64,000 nucleotides of DNA from Syngnathus acus (lineage: Eukaryota > Chordata > Actinopteri > Syngnathiformes > Syngnathidae): the NCBI RefSeq assembly GCF_901709675.1, contig NC_051089.1, positions 12,079,976-12,143,975 on the forward strand, written 5' to 3'. The notes under the pieces are model-generated. The model had not been told where the DNA came from. It did no database searches and worked only from the letters and a program-made list of their open reading frames with translations. The position numbers and the translations under genes were made by a program. Positions 54,001 through 64,000 of the stretch are shown here, one piece after another; the first letter of the stretch is position 1; every line of letters starts with the position of its first letter.

Positions 54001-57000
54001 CCAATGAGTCTGAGCTAGTAGACAAAAGTTGCACTTTGCGAGCATCTTGTGACATCTTAGTGCCAAGCAACTATGTTAAAGGGATTTGAAGCGCTTCAAA
54101 GAGACAAATTCCAAGCTTATATGTTCTGGAACCTTGGTTCCAATGAACTATGTTGAGTTATGAAACTTCATTCATAGAAAAATTGTGCTTTGCTGCCATA
54201 TTGTGGCACCTTGCTGACAAGGAGTTAATGTGAATTGATTACCGTATTTTCCGGACTATAAGGCGCACCTAAAAACCTAAAATTTCTCAAAAGCCGACAG
54301 TGCGCCTTATAGTCCGGTGCGCCGTATATATGGACCAAATTCCTAAATTTAAACTGGCCCGAAGCATTGTGTCATGAAATCAATCATAAGTGGCCCGCTG
54401 AAGACTATGAATCATGAATCAAAAAGACTATGGATCATTATTTTGTGATTATAAAGTAATTTGTAGCGTCTGAAGTTGAAATAAAAAAGATAAAATGGAG
54501 AATGATTTGATTTGGATTAAAAATCTGACATGATGCATTAATGGTGCGCCTTATAGTCCGGTGCGCCTTATATAAGGACATAGTTTTCAAATGGGCCATT
54601 CATTGAAGGTGCGCCTTATAGTCCGGTGCGCCTTATAGTCCGGAAAATACGGTAACTTAATTGAGATAAAAGTAGTGCCGTAATCAAACTGAGCAGCTTC
54701 ATTCAGCCGAAAATTATGTGGCAACAAACTATGTTGAAGTGTGTTATAGACCTTCATTTAGTGCTTTGTTGGTATCTGCTGGCAACTTTAGTCATGAGAT
54801 GATGTGAATGTTTTCTGTGTAATGACCCTGTATTTCTTTTTCTTTCAGACCGCATTAACAGAGGTGCAATTTGGACCAATGAAGTTATTTAAAGACCCAC
54901 TTCAGGTATTGTAAAAACCATACACAATTTCTGAATGACACTTAGAGTATGTGACTGAATTTATTATCTAGATATTATTCTCCATTTTCAAACAATGAGT
55001 GCCCTCATTAAACAAATGTTCCTAACATTTAGAAGCTTCTAACATTTGAAAGCAGAACTTGGCAACACTGTCAACATTTAGAGGCATTTTTCTTATACAC
55101 TGTGTAACATGTTTCTTCGGTTTATTGATGCTAAATTGATCTAAATGGACCGTAGCGGTCAATGTGTGCGTGAATAGTTCAGCTGGGATAGGCTTGAGCT
55201 TACTCGTACTCCTAATGAGGACAAGTGAAACGGATGATTGGTATTGGAACGTACGTTTTCCTTTTTTTGTAGTTACAACTGTGCTTAGGTTTAAAGAAAG
55301 TGTCAGGGAGACAGTTAATAGATGTTTTGTCTGCGATGCAACTTGGGTTGTCTAGGCAACAAGACCAAACATTTCTGACCTAGAGCATACTATAATGAAC
55401 AATGCATGCTATGGAAGAATCAGTTCAATTTTAGGCACCAATGTTTTCTGTGTGTGTGGGGTGGTTGAATTCCACAATGTACAACTGCGCAGGCATTCAA
55501 CAATTTCATTTTAAATACCAGACAGACTATATTTATTGGTGGGCTTTTTAATGGGTTCTGCTCGATCTGTAAAGTTTCAACAAAGGGTAAAACATTTCCA
55601 TCAAACCATAAGTCAAGAGGACTCAATGGCCCACATTAAAAATAATAAAATTAAACAATTCAGCATGAATTAAAAGTATTTTTCAAGATATATTTCCAAT
55701 GCATGACTGAATGCTTAAAAGTGCCATTTTCTAAAAGAAAACTTGTAGGTTTTTATTTTATTTTATTTGAGTGTGTACTTTGCTGCTTAATCAAACTCGT
55801 AACTCAATTTACTTGCCCTATTGAAATGACGTGAAATGACGTTAATCTGATTTAGTCCCGAAAGAAAACATCTGGCGTCCTGGTGTTGGGGCTCAACGGT
55901 AATATCAGTTAAAAAGCTTCAACAAAACAAAGGTTGTGTTTTGCCACCATCTTGTGGCATCTTGCAGCCAAAGAGGTGAATTGAAGAACTTTTTTATGGC
56001 ATATAGTGGCATCTTGGTGCCAAGGAACTATCTTGAAGTCATTTGAGGAATTTCATTTAGACTGAAGTGGTGCGTGCCAAAACACGGTAGCTATGTTTAC
56101 ATGGAGACGCTCTGTAGATCCAAATAAATTCCATTCGGATTCATGCTTTTTTTTTTCTTGATTGAGGTGTTTTATGGAGCGTTTTTATTGGCCATTCGGT
56201 TACATTGGGAATACAAGACTCCACCCAGTTTGGGCTGAAACGAGTTGCATTGTGCTTTGAACCTAGACTTTTTTTTTTTCCACTTTACTCAAGCAGTGAC
56301 ATATCTGAAACTTGGTCACGCTCTATGATTTAATTCCACGTCGCACCAGGATCGTGGAGATTAACGTCAAAAATCAATGCGATGGAAATAAAAGTGAAGC
56401 AGATTCTACGCTATCAAGCCAATGTAACGAGACGGAGAGTAATGAATTACACATCCTGCAATTTCAAATGGGAGTGCACAGAGTAGCTTTGACTGTCTGA
56501 TGCGCTCCAGTAGGAAAGCGAGTGAGAGATAACCTCTTCCTGTTTTTGTCAATCCCATCTGATCTCTGCTCCTTCTCCTCTTGGAGCTCGCACAATTTGG
56601 CCTGGGCCTTTTTTTTTTTGTTTTTTTATACCATTTTCATGGTCTACCCTCTCTTTCTTTTACTGCCTTGGACATTTCCCTTTGTGTTTTATCTACAATG
56701 CTTTCTGATGTTAGGCATGCTTTGTGTGTGAGATTTTGTGACAGCTTTATGTATGATGTGTCCGATCCCAGAATACATCAGGGAAAAATGGATCTTATCT
56801 CGGCATATGTTGCCCTGCCGCAACTGGAATGTTGACTGTTTCTACAAACATCCCAATTTGGAATTCTGTTCCAAATCTGCTTGCATACAGCTGTCAGTGG
56901 AGATGCATTTACGCTTTGTGGTACATGTAATGAAAATGTTCAATATGGTTTCCATTAGTAACACTCCTCTCAGGTTTGGAGTGGCCTGCCTTTTGGCTTT

Positions 57001-60000
57001 AAGCCTTGTTTTGTTACTTTATACCTGAACCAATTGTCTCAATGAATCAAACTTGTCAAAACATCCAACTTGGCACAAACAAAAGCGGCTCATTTTTTCC
57101 TCACTAAAGTCTGGGCTTTGTACCCAAACTTGATTTAACGTGATATAAAATCGGGGAACAAAACTTTTCCTTCTCTGCATTGACTCTGCTCCCCGCCAAG
57201 AGTTGGGGGTGACGTCTGTTTGAGAGGGTGACTCATGAATCCACTCTTAGTGCTGCGCCGCTCTTGGAGGCGGGCCCAGATTGCTAGTCCAGTATTTACG
57301 CAACTAAGAGGGTCTATGGAAGTCTCTCAGTGACGGCTTTGATGCCATATAGGAAGCACTTTTGACTCACCTTAACCAATTTTGTCATAGATCAAGGCAG
57401 TAGGTAATCAAACCTGTGACGCGCCTGATTGATGGTTCTTATTGATCGGCTATGTGCCGTGTGATTGGCGACCGTTCCAGCTTCTTACCCCAAGTCAGTC
57501 GAGATAAGCACCAGCACACCTGTGACCCTCATAAGAAAAAGATGGATAGAAAATGGATGAATTCATAGTTGATTATTGGCTAAATGTATAGCGCAGTGAC
57601 ATTACATAAGGTCAGAGAAATAAGTCACCAAATGACTCATAAGGCTAGATGTGCTGAGTCATCCATCTCTTGTCTTGCAGGTACTTTTAGTTTTTGCCAA
57701 AGAGGACAGTCAGAGTAATGGCTTCTGCTGGGCTTGTGAGAAGGCCAACTACAGGTGCAGCATGGCGCGAACGCCTGAGTCGGCCCTCGAATGCTTCACC
57801 GAGAAGCTTCACGACCTCGTCATCATTGACCACAGACATTCCAGACACTTTGATGCTGAAGCACTATGCCGGTAGGACACTCACCATATCGTCCATGTTG
57901 TTTTACTTAGTCAATTTACCAAGTACTTACTGTATTAACTTGAAACTTGATAGCATTATTTCATTTATTTTAGCGATGTATATCTTATCTATTTTTCCCC
58001 ATTAAAATGAACGGAAATGTCGTGAACCTCTCCCAAAACTCAAAACTATCTCTTTAAGAAAAAAAAAAGCACTGTTCTATACCACTCAGTGCGAGTAGTA
58101 CTTGGTTCTTGAGTAGTCACTGATACGGATACCAAGCACTGCTACCCCTAGCACTTTTTTTATACACATAAAATTTCCACCCAAAACAATATTCTAATAC
58201 AGCACTTTTCCTTAAAATTGCCTGTGATGAAATGCAATTTTCTAATTTCTTCTAATTTCTAGTTCCTGATCATAAAATGGCCATTATAGGATGGTCAGTG
58301 TAGGCTTTTTTTTTTTTTGTAACTCATGTTAACTGTTGGTGTAAAATGAATGAGAAATGAACCGTGTCTGCCCATACCACTTTTCTATCTTTAGCATCAG
58401 CCCAAACCAAAAGCACATTTACAAACATTCATTTGCCCTGCCCGGCGTATATGTTAACTCCATTCATTTTGGCCGCTCCATATGTTCAGTGTACACGCTC
58501 GGGCTCAGACGCGAGAACTAAAGGGCCTTTATGACCACTGGCTGGGGTAAACCACAGGCGGATGAGTGGCCCTGTACACAGCATTCTTTCAGAGGACTTG
58601 GCCAGCCTGCAGCGCTCCATCATTGGAGCTGCCTGGGAGAATCGGAGCGTGAAAAACTGAAAAATACATTGATTGGATGCCACAGGCTTTTCCGACAGTT
58701 GGCCAGCTAGCTAAAGGGCTCTCTGTGTTTACATTTAGGTCAATGAGAGCGGTCAGCTCTTCAGAAAACACTGTGATAGTCGCCGTTGTGAAGAGGTAAG
58801 TACAACTCAGCGACCCCTGCTCAAAAGCCACGTTTTCACTAAAAATAACAGTTCAGTCCCGCAGACCTGTCCCCAGGCTTTAGCTTTAAAGGGGGGCAAT
58901 TATTATCAATACCCTACAGACTGTACTTACAGACTGTGCCAAAGTTGGCAAATACGTATTACCATAGGCACCATTTACAGTACATGGATGTGGCAAAGTG
59001 AAGCCATGCCTCGTTCACTTGCTCCTTTGCAGCCAGAACTCATTGGATTGATACTGAATGATTGCTTTCGATTGGCTTGTCATTCGAACTCAATTTTGCA
59101 AATTTCATTTCCCAATTACTATATGGCTAATATGTCAACATCCAATATGCCGGACGTGCTAACACATCACTTCAAACAGGCCACCAGGTAATGTGCCTAG
59201 TCCGCAGGCTATAGAGCGCCTCGTTATCAGGCATCCGTGCATGCATAGCAAGGTACGGTTGCCTTTTTCCAGGTGCCAGTCGTTGACAGCTGAGCACGAG
59301 CTTTTAATGGATTGAGCGGACACACTTTTAGATCGAAAATGGCTTTCTTTTTCATGGAATGAAGCCTCTTTTTTTCTTAATCATTCTCATTTGGCAAGGT
59401 TGTCAACAACACTCATGTCCGTGTCAAATGTACCTTTTCACTTTACAATAATTTAATGGCATAAAAAAGAAAAACTATATGAGTAACAGACAATCAAAGA
59501 ATAAGTCTATTTTTTGCTATTCCCACTTTAGTTCTATACAGTACTGTCGGTGCCATTTTTGTTTGGTCGTGTGCCAAGAGATTTTTCTTGTAAAAAACTG
59601 TGGCTTGGCTCTATAACTGTCAAGAAACAAACACATTTGCCAGGCTGAAGCTCACGTGCGTCTGTGTTCTCTTTTTAAGGCCAGACAGGGAGGAAGCCTC
59701 TGTGATGCCGCTAATCAACGCTGGCTTTAATAGGGTGAGAGGTGTTGTGTGATTGTCTATGTCCTCTAATCAGGCTGCACGATATAGTAAAACCATTTGA
59801 TATGCAATATGGTTGTTAAATATAGCAACATCACTACTATTACAATATTTGACATATACCTTCAGAAATGATCTGATGAAAAAAATGTATTTTTTTTCAT
59901 GTGGAAAATTAAGCAAGCTCAATGTATACTTAGCTAACTAATTGTAATTACGCCAGATAATGTTCAAGTAGTATTTGATGGCGATGCACATTTAAGTGTG

Positions 60001-63000
60001 TGTATGTTTCAGATAAAGGTATACAATTCCACAAGAAACTTTTTGCAGGTCATTGCGAAATGGATATTGCAAGGGCCAATGTCACGTTACAGATATTTTT
60101 GGGATATCTTGTGTAGCCCTGTCCTTTACCTACTGTATATTTGTATTACTCAAATGAAATATTTTCATACCTCTTCTATCAACACTATGTACGTATAAAG
60201 CCGAGATCTAGATAGTAAATCTTTGTTTGCTCTGGAGACGCATACACAGAGATACCAATGGCATGGCTTTGTGGTGTGAACTTCACAATTATATATTCAA
60301 TGACAAAACTATGAATCCTGTTTAAAAATGGAGCTTTAGTTGCCTTTGACTGGTATTTTGTGCTGTTAATCTCTGACCCTCAGAGATATGTGGAGAATGC
60401 CAATATGATGGCCTGCTATAATGAGCTGTTGCAGCTGGAGCATGGAGAGGTGCTAGCACAGTTCAAACTGAGGTGAGTTGAGCAACTTTATGTTTGTCTT
60501 TTGACACAAAACTACATGTTGCTGAGGGAGGAGAGTATGAATATATTGTTGAACTACTACTACACTAAAAAGTGTATTCTGTTTTCGGACCAAATTTTAG
60601 GATACATTTACAATTCACAATAAACTATAGAGACGACTTTAATTTGAACTCTAATTTTTTGAATGCGCATCAGTACTTTTCGATTAACTTGCTGTTCTTT
60701 AACAAAATAAAAAAAAAAAAACAGGAAAAGCAGAACTGTACAAAAATATCCTGGTAAGATAAGCAAATGAGATTAATCAGCAACAAGGGTGTCTATAGCC
60801 TAACCTAAAGTTGGATATTTCCCACTTGTGATGCTAACAGATCATTTTGGTCAAATGGTAACAATTAACAACAACTTTCTCTTGCCACCTGTACAAGGGC
60901 TGGAAATGCTATTTTCACAGCTCTAGAACAAAGCCAAGAGGCCATTGAGATCACTTCTGAAGATCAAGTCATTCAGGTGCATTTTCATAAACTTTGTTGT
61001 GATGTAGTTTTTCTATCACGGTCACTGTAGCCCCCATAATTCACACATGTACGTTTAATATCTCTGCACTATCAAATACAACATTTTAAAAACGTGTCAA
61101 TACCAAGAGAATTCATTTTTAAAATACTCTTTATCAAATTCTTCCCATATGAAGCCTCACTCTGAACTTTCCTTCACAGTATGTGAATCCTGCCTATGAG
61201 TCCATTATGGGCTACCAACAAGGTGAGCTCATAGGGAAGGAAATAATAGAAGTGCCTAAAAGTGAGAAGAATAAGCCTGATCTCCTTGAAACAATAAACT
61301 CCTGCATCCGGAAAGGGAAGGTAATAAGCATCTAATCATCCATACTTTGCCAAGTGTATTTAAAGATGCTGTTTGTATTTGTGAAAAAACGTTTGAAAGA
61401 TTTACTGTGTTGCATCTTTTCAAGAAAAAAAACGTATACACACATTTTTATTTAAAAAAAATAATGCAAAATAAATCCTCTACGATAAATAGTCAAATCT
61501 TATTGAAATACTCAACTGATTTTAGCTTTATGTTAATTCTAGTTACGGGATTATAAATCATTGCACATTTTAGGGGATTGCTTATGCAGTGTTTGTTATT
61601 TTGAATACATTTTCCAAGCCCATTTGACAATATCTACTGTTCGTTTTTCTCAAGACAGGTATAATTTACTCAACTGATGCATTATTTCTGTATTTTGTGC
61701 ATTACATGAGGGGGTCAGAAAATGTCCACCAATTCTGAAATGTATTGTGATTGTTTTTATATTTTGAGAAATGTCTCCATCAGTGTGTGCAGTCATTCTG
61801 CACTAGTGGTCACACAGTTGCTGTCTTTCATGTAGCCATGACCGGCAGCTGAAGCCTGTGCTGTAATCTTACTACACAGAGAGCAAAGGTCAGTGTCAGA
61901 GCTGCTAACAGCAGGAAGGCTCTTTTCAAGCCACAGCAGTCTGTAGGTGGAGAGGGAAGGGAAGAGAAGGGCGGACATGAAACAGTCCCTCTGGAGTGCA
62001 GGAGTGCCGCTGCTACCTTTCAAAAGTAACTTGATTCTGTCTGAAATACTTTGAGCCAACATTTAACCTCAATCGTGTCACAGTCTGATAGCCATTGCCC
62101 ACCTTGAGGAAAGAATTGATTCCCAGGATATAACTTGGACTGCAATTGTATTTTTTCTATCTGTGAAGTCACTTCCTATTTCTGATTGTTTGCATGCTTG
62201 TATGTTGATGTTTTCTAGGAGTGGCAAGGAGTTTATTATGCCAAAAAGAAGAATGGAGACAGCATCCAGCAAAATGTGAAGATCACACCTGTGATTGGAC
62301 AGGGAGGGTGAGTGACAGCGTGCTGAATGAATTGCACTTAATCATTGACTTTGCAGTGAACCCTCGTTTATCGTATCAGACCCAACCGCCATAGAAAATT
62401 TGCGATATAGTGTGCACAAGTGCACGTCCGCACTGAAAATAATCATGCATACTGGATTTGATTGCCCTCATGCGTATTAGCATTGCAAGCATCAGTGCCC
62501 ACAGTCAAAAAGACAAAGTCAAGTTATCAGTCAGGGTTAACTTCAGAACAAAAGACAAGACACAGTGTCATATCGCCTAGGAAGTTGGCAAACACATTTT
62601 GGATGTTGCCATATGGAAAATTGCATTTGCACCCCTGGATATTGATCACATGATATAAAAACACACTTAGACTTTTTAAAACACTTCCTGAGTGCTAGCT
62701 TTGACTCTGTCTAGCAGTTCTCCAAATAAGAGGCAAATTAAGCTTCAAACTGTTAATTTGTCATTCCTAGTTGAAGTTTACTGTAAAATATACAATCTCC
62801 CATCCTAATGCTAACGTAATAGGAAACTTCATTGTCAAGTCAAGTAAAATCTATTTATTCAGCGCAAATCTGTCTTTGTTGATCGAGTTAAGATGGGCAA
62901 ACGGAATAGAGAATATCAGGGTAGACTGGTTAAGCAACCAGGCAGGAACGGGCACAACAACAGCCATATAAACAAAAGTTGGTCCACTTTCAAATGTAAT

Positions 63001-63347
63001 ATCCTGTAAGGATAGTCTCCTCCTTTTAAAACCTTATTGAATGAACATGGCTTCAAAATTCACAATGGGGCAGGGGCGCCAACAATGAACGGCGATAAAC
63101 TGGGGAACATTGCGTATCAATTTTGTTCCTTTGTATATCTTATGTACTAACAACAACCTTTTGCAATTTGCAGAAAAATAAGACACTACGTGTCGATCAA
63201 CAGGCCTTTAAATGATAATAATAAGGTGAGACTGCGGTTTTGCTGAGTCGTTTGTGAATAAAAGTACCTGATGCACCCATTTGCTTTTCCATGTGTCTAT
63301 ACAGTCGGATAAATCAAGTGAACGAGTGCAAGCAGAGTCGCAAACAG
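36004..63347 (+). CDS. pde8a: cAMP-specific phosphodiesterase 8A, 5' part (11 exons; continues past window)
   Basis: High-affinity, IBMX-insensitive cAMP phosphodiesterase. Coding exons seen: 36004-36156, 54849-54905, 57681-57871, 58739-58795, 59680-59734, 60384-60472, 60898-60976, 61180-61320, 62219-62307, 63174-63225, 63305-63347, in phase, 335 aa. The start [10 protein letters not shown] matches PDE8 (MGCAPSIHIS) and carries Gly2/Cys3 suited to N-terminal lipidation. Residues 51-172 match the receiver-like region ([34 protein letters not shown]). Residues about 205-320 are the PAS domain ([55 protein letters not shown]). The catalytic HD domain is outside the window. PAS and receiver parts fit PDE8A better than PDE8B, whereas exon 1 after residue 14 looks more like PDE8B. 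The last exon ends in phase 1, so another must follow beyond 63347. Intron 1 is 18.7 kb; alternative first exons cannot be excluded. Confidence 0.92.
37110..37285. mobile_element. Palindromic-ended MITE, GTCGC subfamily (copy C), pde8a intron 1
   Basis: Begins TACCGTAATTTTCGGACTAT and ends with the inverted copy of that string. Internal blocks (CATAGTTTGGGTGGGG, ACTTATACTCAGGAGC, TTTATGGCTGGTGCGACTT) are the reverse complement of those in copy A at 9971. The near identity of the two copies suggests recent spread. Confidence 0.8.
37471..37560. repeat. (GAATA)n pentanucleotide run with retroposon-like tail
   Basis: Seven tandem GAATA units (37471-37505) are followed by GATCTTTATTTGTCATTGTC and TGTACAACGAAATTT. 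This pairing of a pentamer array with CTTTATTGTCATT and ACAACGAAATT text is familiar from 3' tails of fish non-LTR retroposons. The body of the element is missing. Confidence 0.6.
41394..41642. mobile_element. hAT-like non-autonomous element, pde8a intron 1
   Basis: The left end CAGTGGTGCCTTAAGATGCG is matched in inverted form by the right end (AGAGTTTTATTTG side reading ATATCAAGGCACAATTG), with several mismatches. Length is 249 bp. A related fragment is at about 25130-25245. No clean target duplication was seen, so it is probably old. Confidence 0.5.
43245..43820 (-). pseudogene. Decayed Tc1/mariner-type transposon with remnant transposase
   Basis: The motif AAAAAGTATGTGAAC occurs at about 43247 and again at about 43388. 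Between about 43430 and 43815 the minus strand reads as the C-terminal half of a Tc1-type DDE transposase: IMVWDCFA, then a broken middle, then [10 protein letters not shown] (normally SPDLNPIE), then the C-terminal RCAGLI-like helix. Several stop codons and frameshifts make it inactive. No second terminal repeat was found on the far side. It lies in pde8a intron 1. Confidence 0.75.
44228..44290 (+). mobile_element. Tc1-like terminal fragment, pde8a intron 1
   Basis: ACAGTGCATCCAGAAAGTTC followed by CACATTTTGTTATATCCCA resembles the terminal segment of an abundant fish Tc1-family repeat. It is only about 60 bp and starts about 400 bp after the decayed Tc1 element; the two may or may not be parts of one insertion. 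Confidence 0.5.
49112..49368 (+). mobile_element. Dispersed DNA-transposon-like repeat (AAAAAGTCTACACACCCC), pde8a intron 1
   Basis: Begins TATAAAAAGTCTACACACCC, then ATTCAAATGCCAGGTTTTC, and later GATGTGGTTGCACAAGTGTG with CACACCCTCTTATAACTGGG. These blocks in this order match a repeat widely scattered in teleost genomes. The element class is not clear from this copy; it codes for nothing. Confidence 0.6.
50481..50702. mobile_element. Palindromic-ended MITE, GGCGC subfamily (copy D), pde8a intron 1
   Basis: Starts TACCGTATTTTCCGCACTAT and ends AGTCCGGAAAATACGGTA. The interior has two tandem versions of a unit with ATAAGGCGCAC, CAATGA(A/C)TGGCCCATTT and ACTTTGTCCATATATAAG. The GGCGC spelling separates it and copy E from the GTCGC copies. 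Confidence 0.75.
50816..50842. repeat. (ACT)n microsatellite
   Basis: About nine tandem CTA/ACT units in pde8a intron 1, 115 bp after MITE copy D. Confidence 0.85.
53930..54800. repeat. Degenerate tandem repeat array, unit about 75 bp, upstream of pde8a exon 2
   Basis: Recurring strings are TTTGC(T/C)(A/G)CCAT(C)TTGTGGCA, TTGGTGCCAAGGAACTATGT and GAAGTGAATTGAGG / CTTCATTCAG. Example spacings: AACTATGTTAAAG near 54068, GAACTATGTTGAG near 54146, CAAGGAGTTAATG near 54219. Units are diverged and interrupted by MITE copy E. Closely related units occur at about 55910-56070 and at about 32390-32520, so this is also a dispersed family. The array ends about 50 bp before exon 2. Confidence 0.6.
54240..54654. 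mobile_element. Palindromic-ended MITE, GGCGC subfamily (copy E), 195 bp before pde8a exon 2
   Basis: About 415 bp, from TACCGTATTTTCCGGACTAT to its inverted copy. The right half repeats GGTGCGCCTTATAGTCCG three times. It is inserted inside the degenerate ~75-bp repeat array at 53950-54800 and splits one unit. Confidence 0.8.
55910..56075. repeat. Two further units of the ~75-bp degenerate repeat, pde8a intron 2
   Basis: CCACCATCTTGTGGCATCTT and then TAGTGGCATCTTGGTGCCAA with AACTATCTTGAAGT follow each other. They are the best-preserved copies of the unit described at 53930. Confidence 0.6.
57440..57562. repeat. Retroposon-like fragment (AGTCAGTCGAGATAAGCACC...GGATAGAAAATGGATGAAT)
   Basis: The order GTGATTGGCGACC, CAGTC-GAGATAAGCACCAGCAC, TGACCCTCATAAG, GATGGATAGAAAATGGATG is that of a very common fish interspersed repeat that often seeds GGAT microsatellites. 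Shorter relatives are at 55190-55245 (GGGATAGGCTTGAGCTTAC) and 19212-19279 (GGTTACCGGCCAATCGCAGG). Confidence 0.55.
62354..62412 (+). mobile_element. hAT-like repeat end fragment, pde8a intron 9
   Basis: CAGTGAACCCTCGTTTATCG followed by a degraded AACCGCCATAGAAAATTTGCGATA block. It is related to the terminal motif at 23513 but more decayed. Confidence 0.45.
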
Positions 63348-64000
63348 GTAATATTCTCCTGACTTTGTCTGACGCATGCATGACACTGAAGATACGTATC
63401 TCTGTTGACCTCTCTTTGCTTGCTTCTCAAATTGCCGTCTTATGACAGTCTTATGACGAAACAATTCAAAAGTCTGTGGAGTCGTGCAGATTTGAGTGCT
63501 CTCTCCCGGGGGGGCAATTATCAGCAATTATTGCGGGATGTTCTTTCCATGACAACATCATCAGAATTTTGTATGTCAGCAGGAAACAACGTTGACTTGC
63601 ATTGTTAGGGATTCCATGTCAGAAAGAAAAACTTTGTTTTTGCATTGAATAGAGCCGGGCCCACACAATGACAATGCGTTATCATTTCCTTTTATGTTGT
63701 ATGCTACTCACAATCAGTGGATGTATCACATGATATCACGCCTATAAGATAACAGCTTCGAAGAGTTCATGCCTCTTTCACACTGTATTCATAGGCCAAC
63801 CACACACACACACACCGCCCACATTAGGTCCGCTGTTTTGTACTGTACATTGCATCATAGAACAAAATGAAAGGTGTCAAATGTTATGAACTCATGTTTT
63901 TACTCTACTGCTAAAACTAATATGAATATAACATGCATTTTTGTATTGTTGTGGAGCATACAAGTGTGGTGACCTATCCCTGCCCTCCAAAGCACAAAAC

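Larger units (their letters stand above)
36157..54848 (+). other. pde8a intron 1, 18.7 kb
   Basis: No exon with a recognised product was found. It contains MITE copies C, D and E, the hAT-like element at 41394, the decayed Tc1 element at 43245, the dispersed repeat at 49112, microsatellites at 37471, 50029 and 50816, and the repeat array at 53930. Regulatory elements or alternative first exons of pde8a are plausible in an intron this long but cannot be seen by eye. Confidence 0.55.

Overview
This window is vertebrate nuclear DNA, most likely from a ray-finned (percomorph-like) fish. Genes are split into short GT-AG exons with mostly small introns. The intervening DNA carries fish-type DNA transposon relics, (CA)n and other microsatellites, and no bacterial features. 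The species cannot be read from the sequence.

Five protein-coding genes were rebuilt exon by exon; reading phase holds across every junction. (1) hdc, histidine decarboxylase, + strand, 3634-7059, 12 exons, 664 aa. (2) and (3) Two complete slc27a2-type very-long-chain acyl-CoA synthetase / fatty-acid transport genes in tandem on the - strand, 7858-12711 (618 aa) and 14685-22677 (621 aa). Each has ten exons, and their eight internal exons have identical lengths. (4) gatm, mitochondrial glycine amidinotransferase, + strand, 25910-29833, 9 exons, 423 aa, with all active-site residues at the human positions. (5) The 5' part of pde8a, cAMP-specific phosphodiesterase, + strand, 36004 to beyond the window end. 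Eleven exons are visible (335 aa, the receiver-like and PAS regions); the catalytic domain lies outside.

Layout: 1-3.6 kb is repeat-bearing upstream DNA with a hAT-type MITE. hdc and the first slc27a2 gene converge with about 0.8 kb between stop codons. The second slc27a2 gene follows in the same orientation, then a 3.2 kb gap, then gatm behind a TATA promoter. A 6 kb gap rich in repeats ends in a CpG-rich stretch that is probably the pde8a promoter. pde8a intron 1 is 18.7 kb and holds most of the transposon relics. The gene set (HDC, SLC27A2, GATM, PDE8A) all maps to human chromosome 15q, with HDC and SLC27A2 adjacent, so this looks like a compacted conserved block. The genes are metabolic neighbours by ancestry, not a pathway: histamine synthesis, fatty-acid activation, creatine precursor synthesis and cAMP breakdown.

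No new biological system was found. The points most worth checking are a palindromic transposon abutting a splice donor of the second slc27a2 gene, a degenerate ~75-bp repeat array next to pde8a exon 2, a 21-C run serving as the polypyrimidine tract of gatm exon 2, overlapping 3' ends of hdc and slc27a2, and the old tandem slc27a2 duplication.
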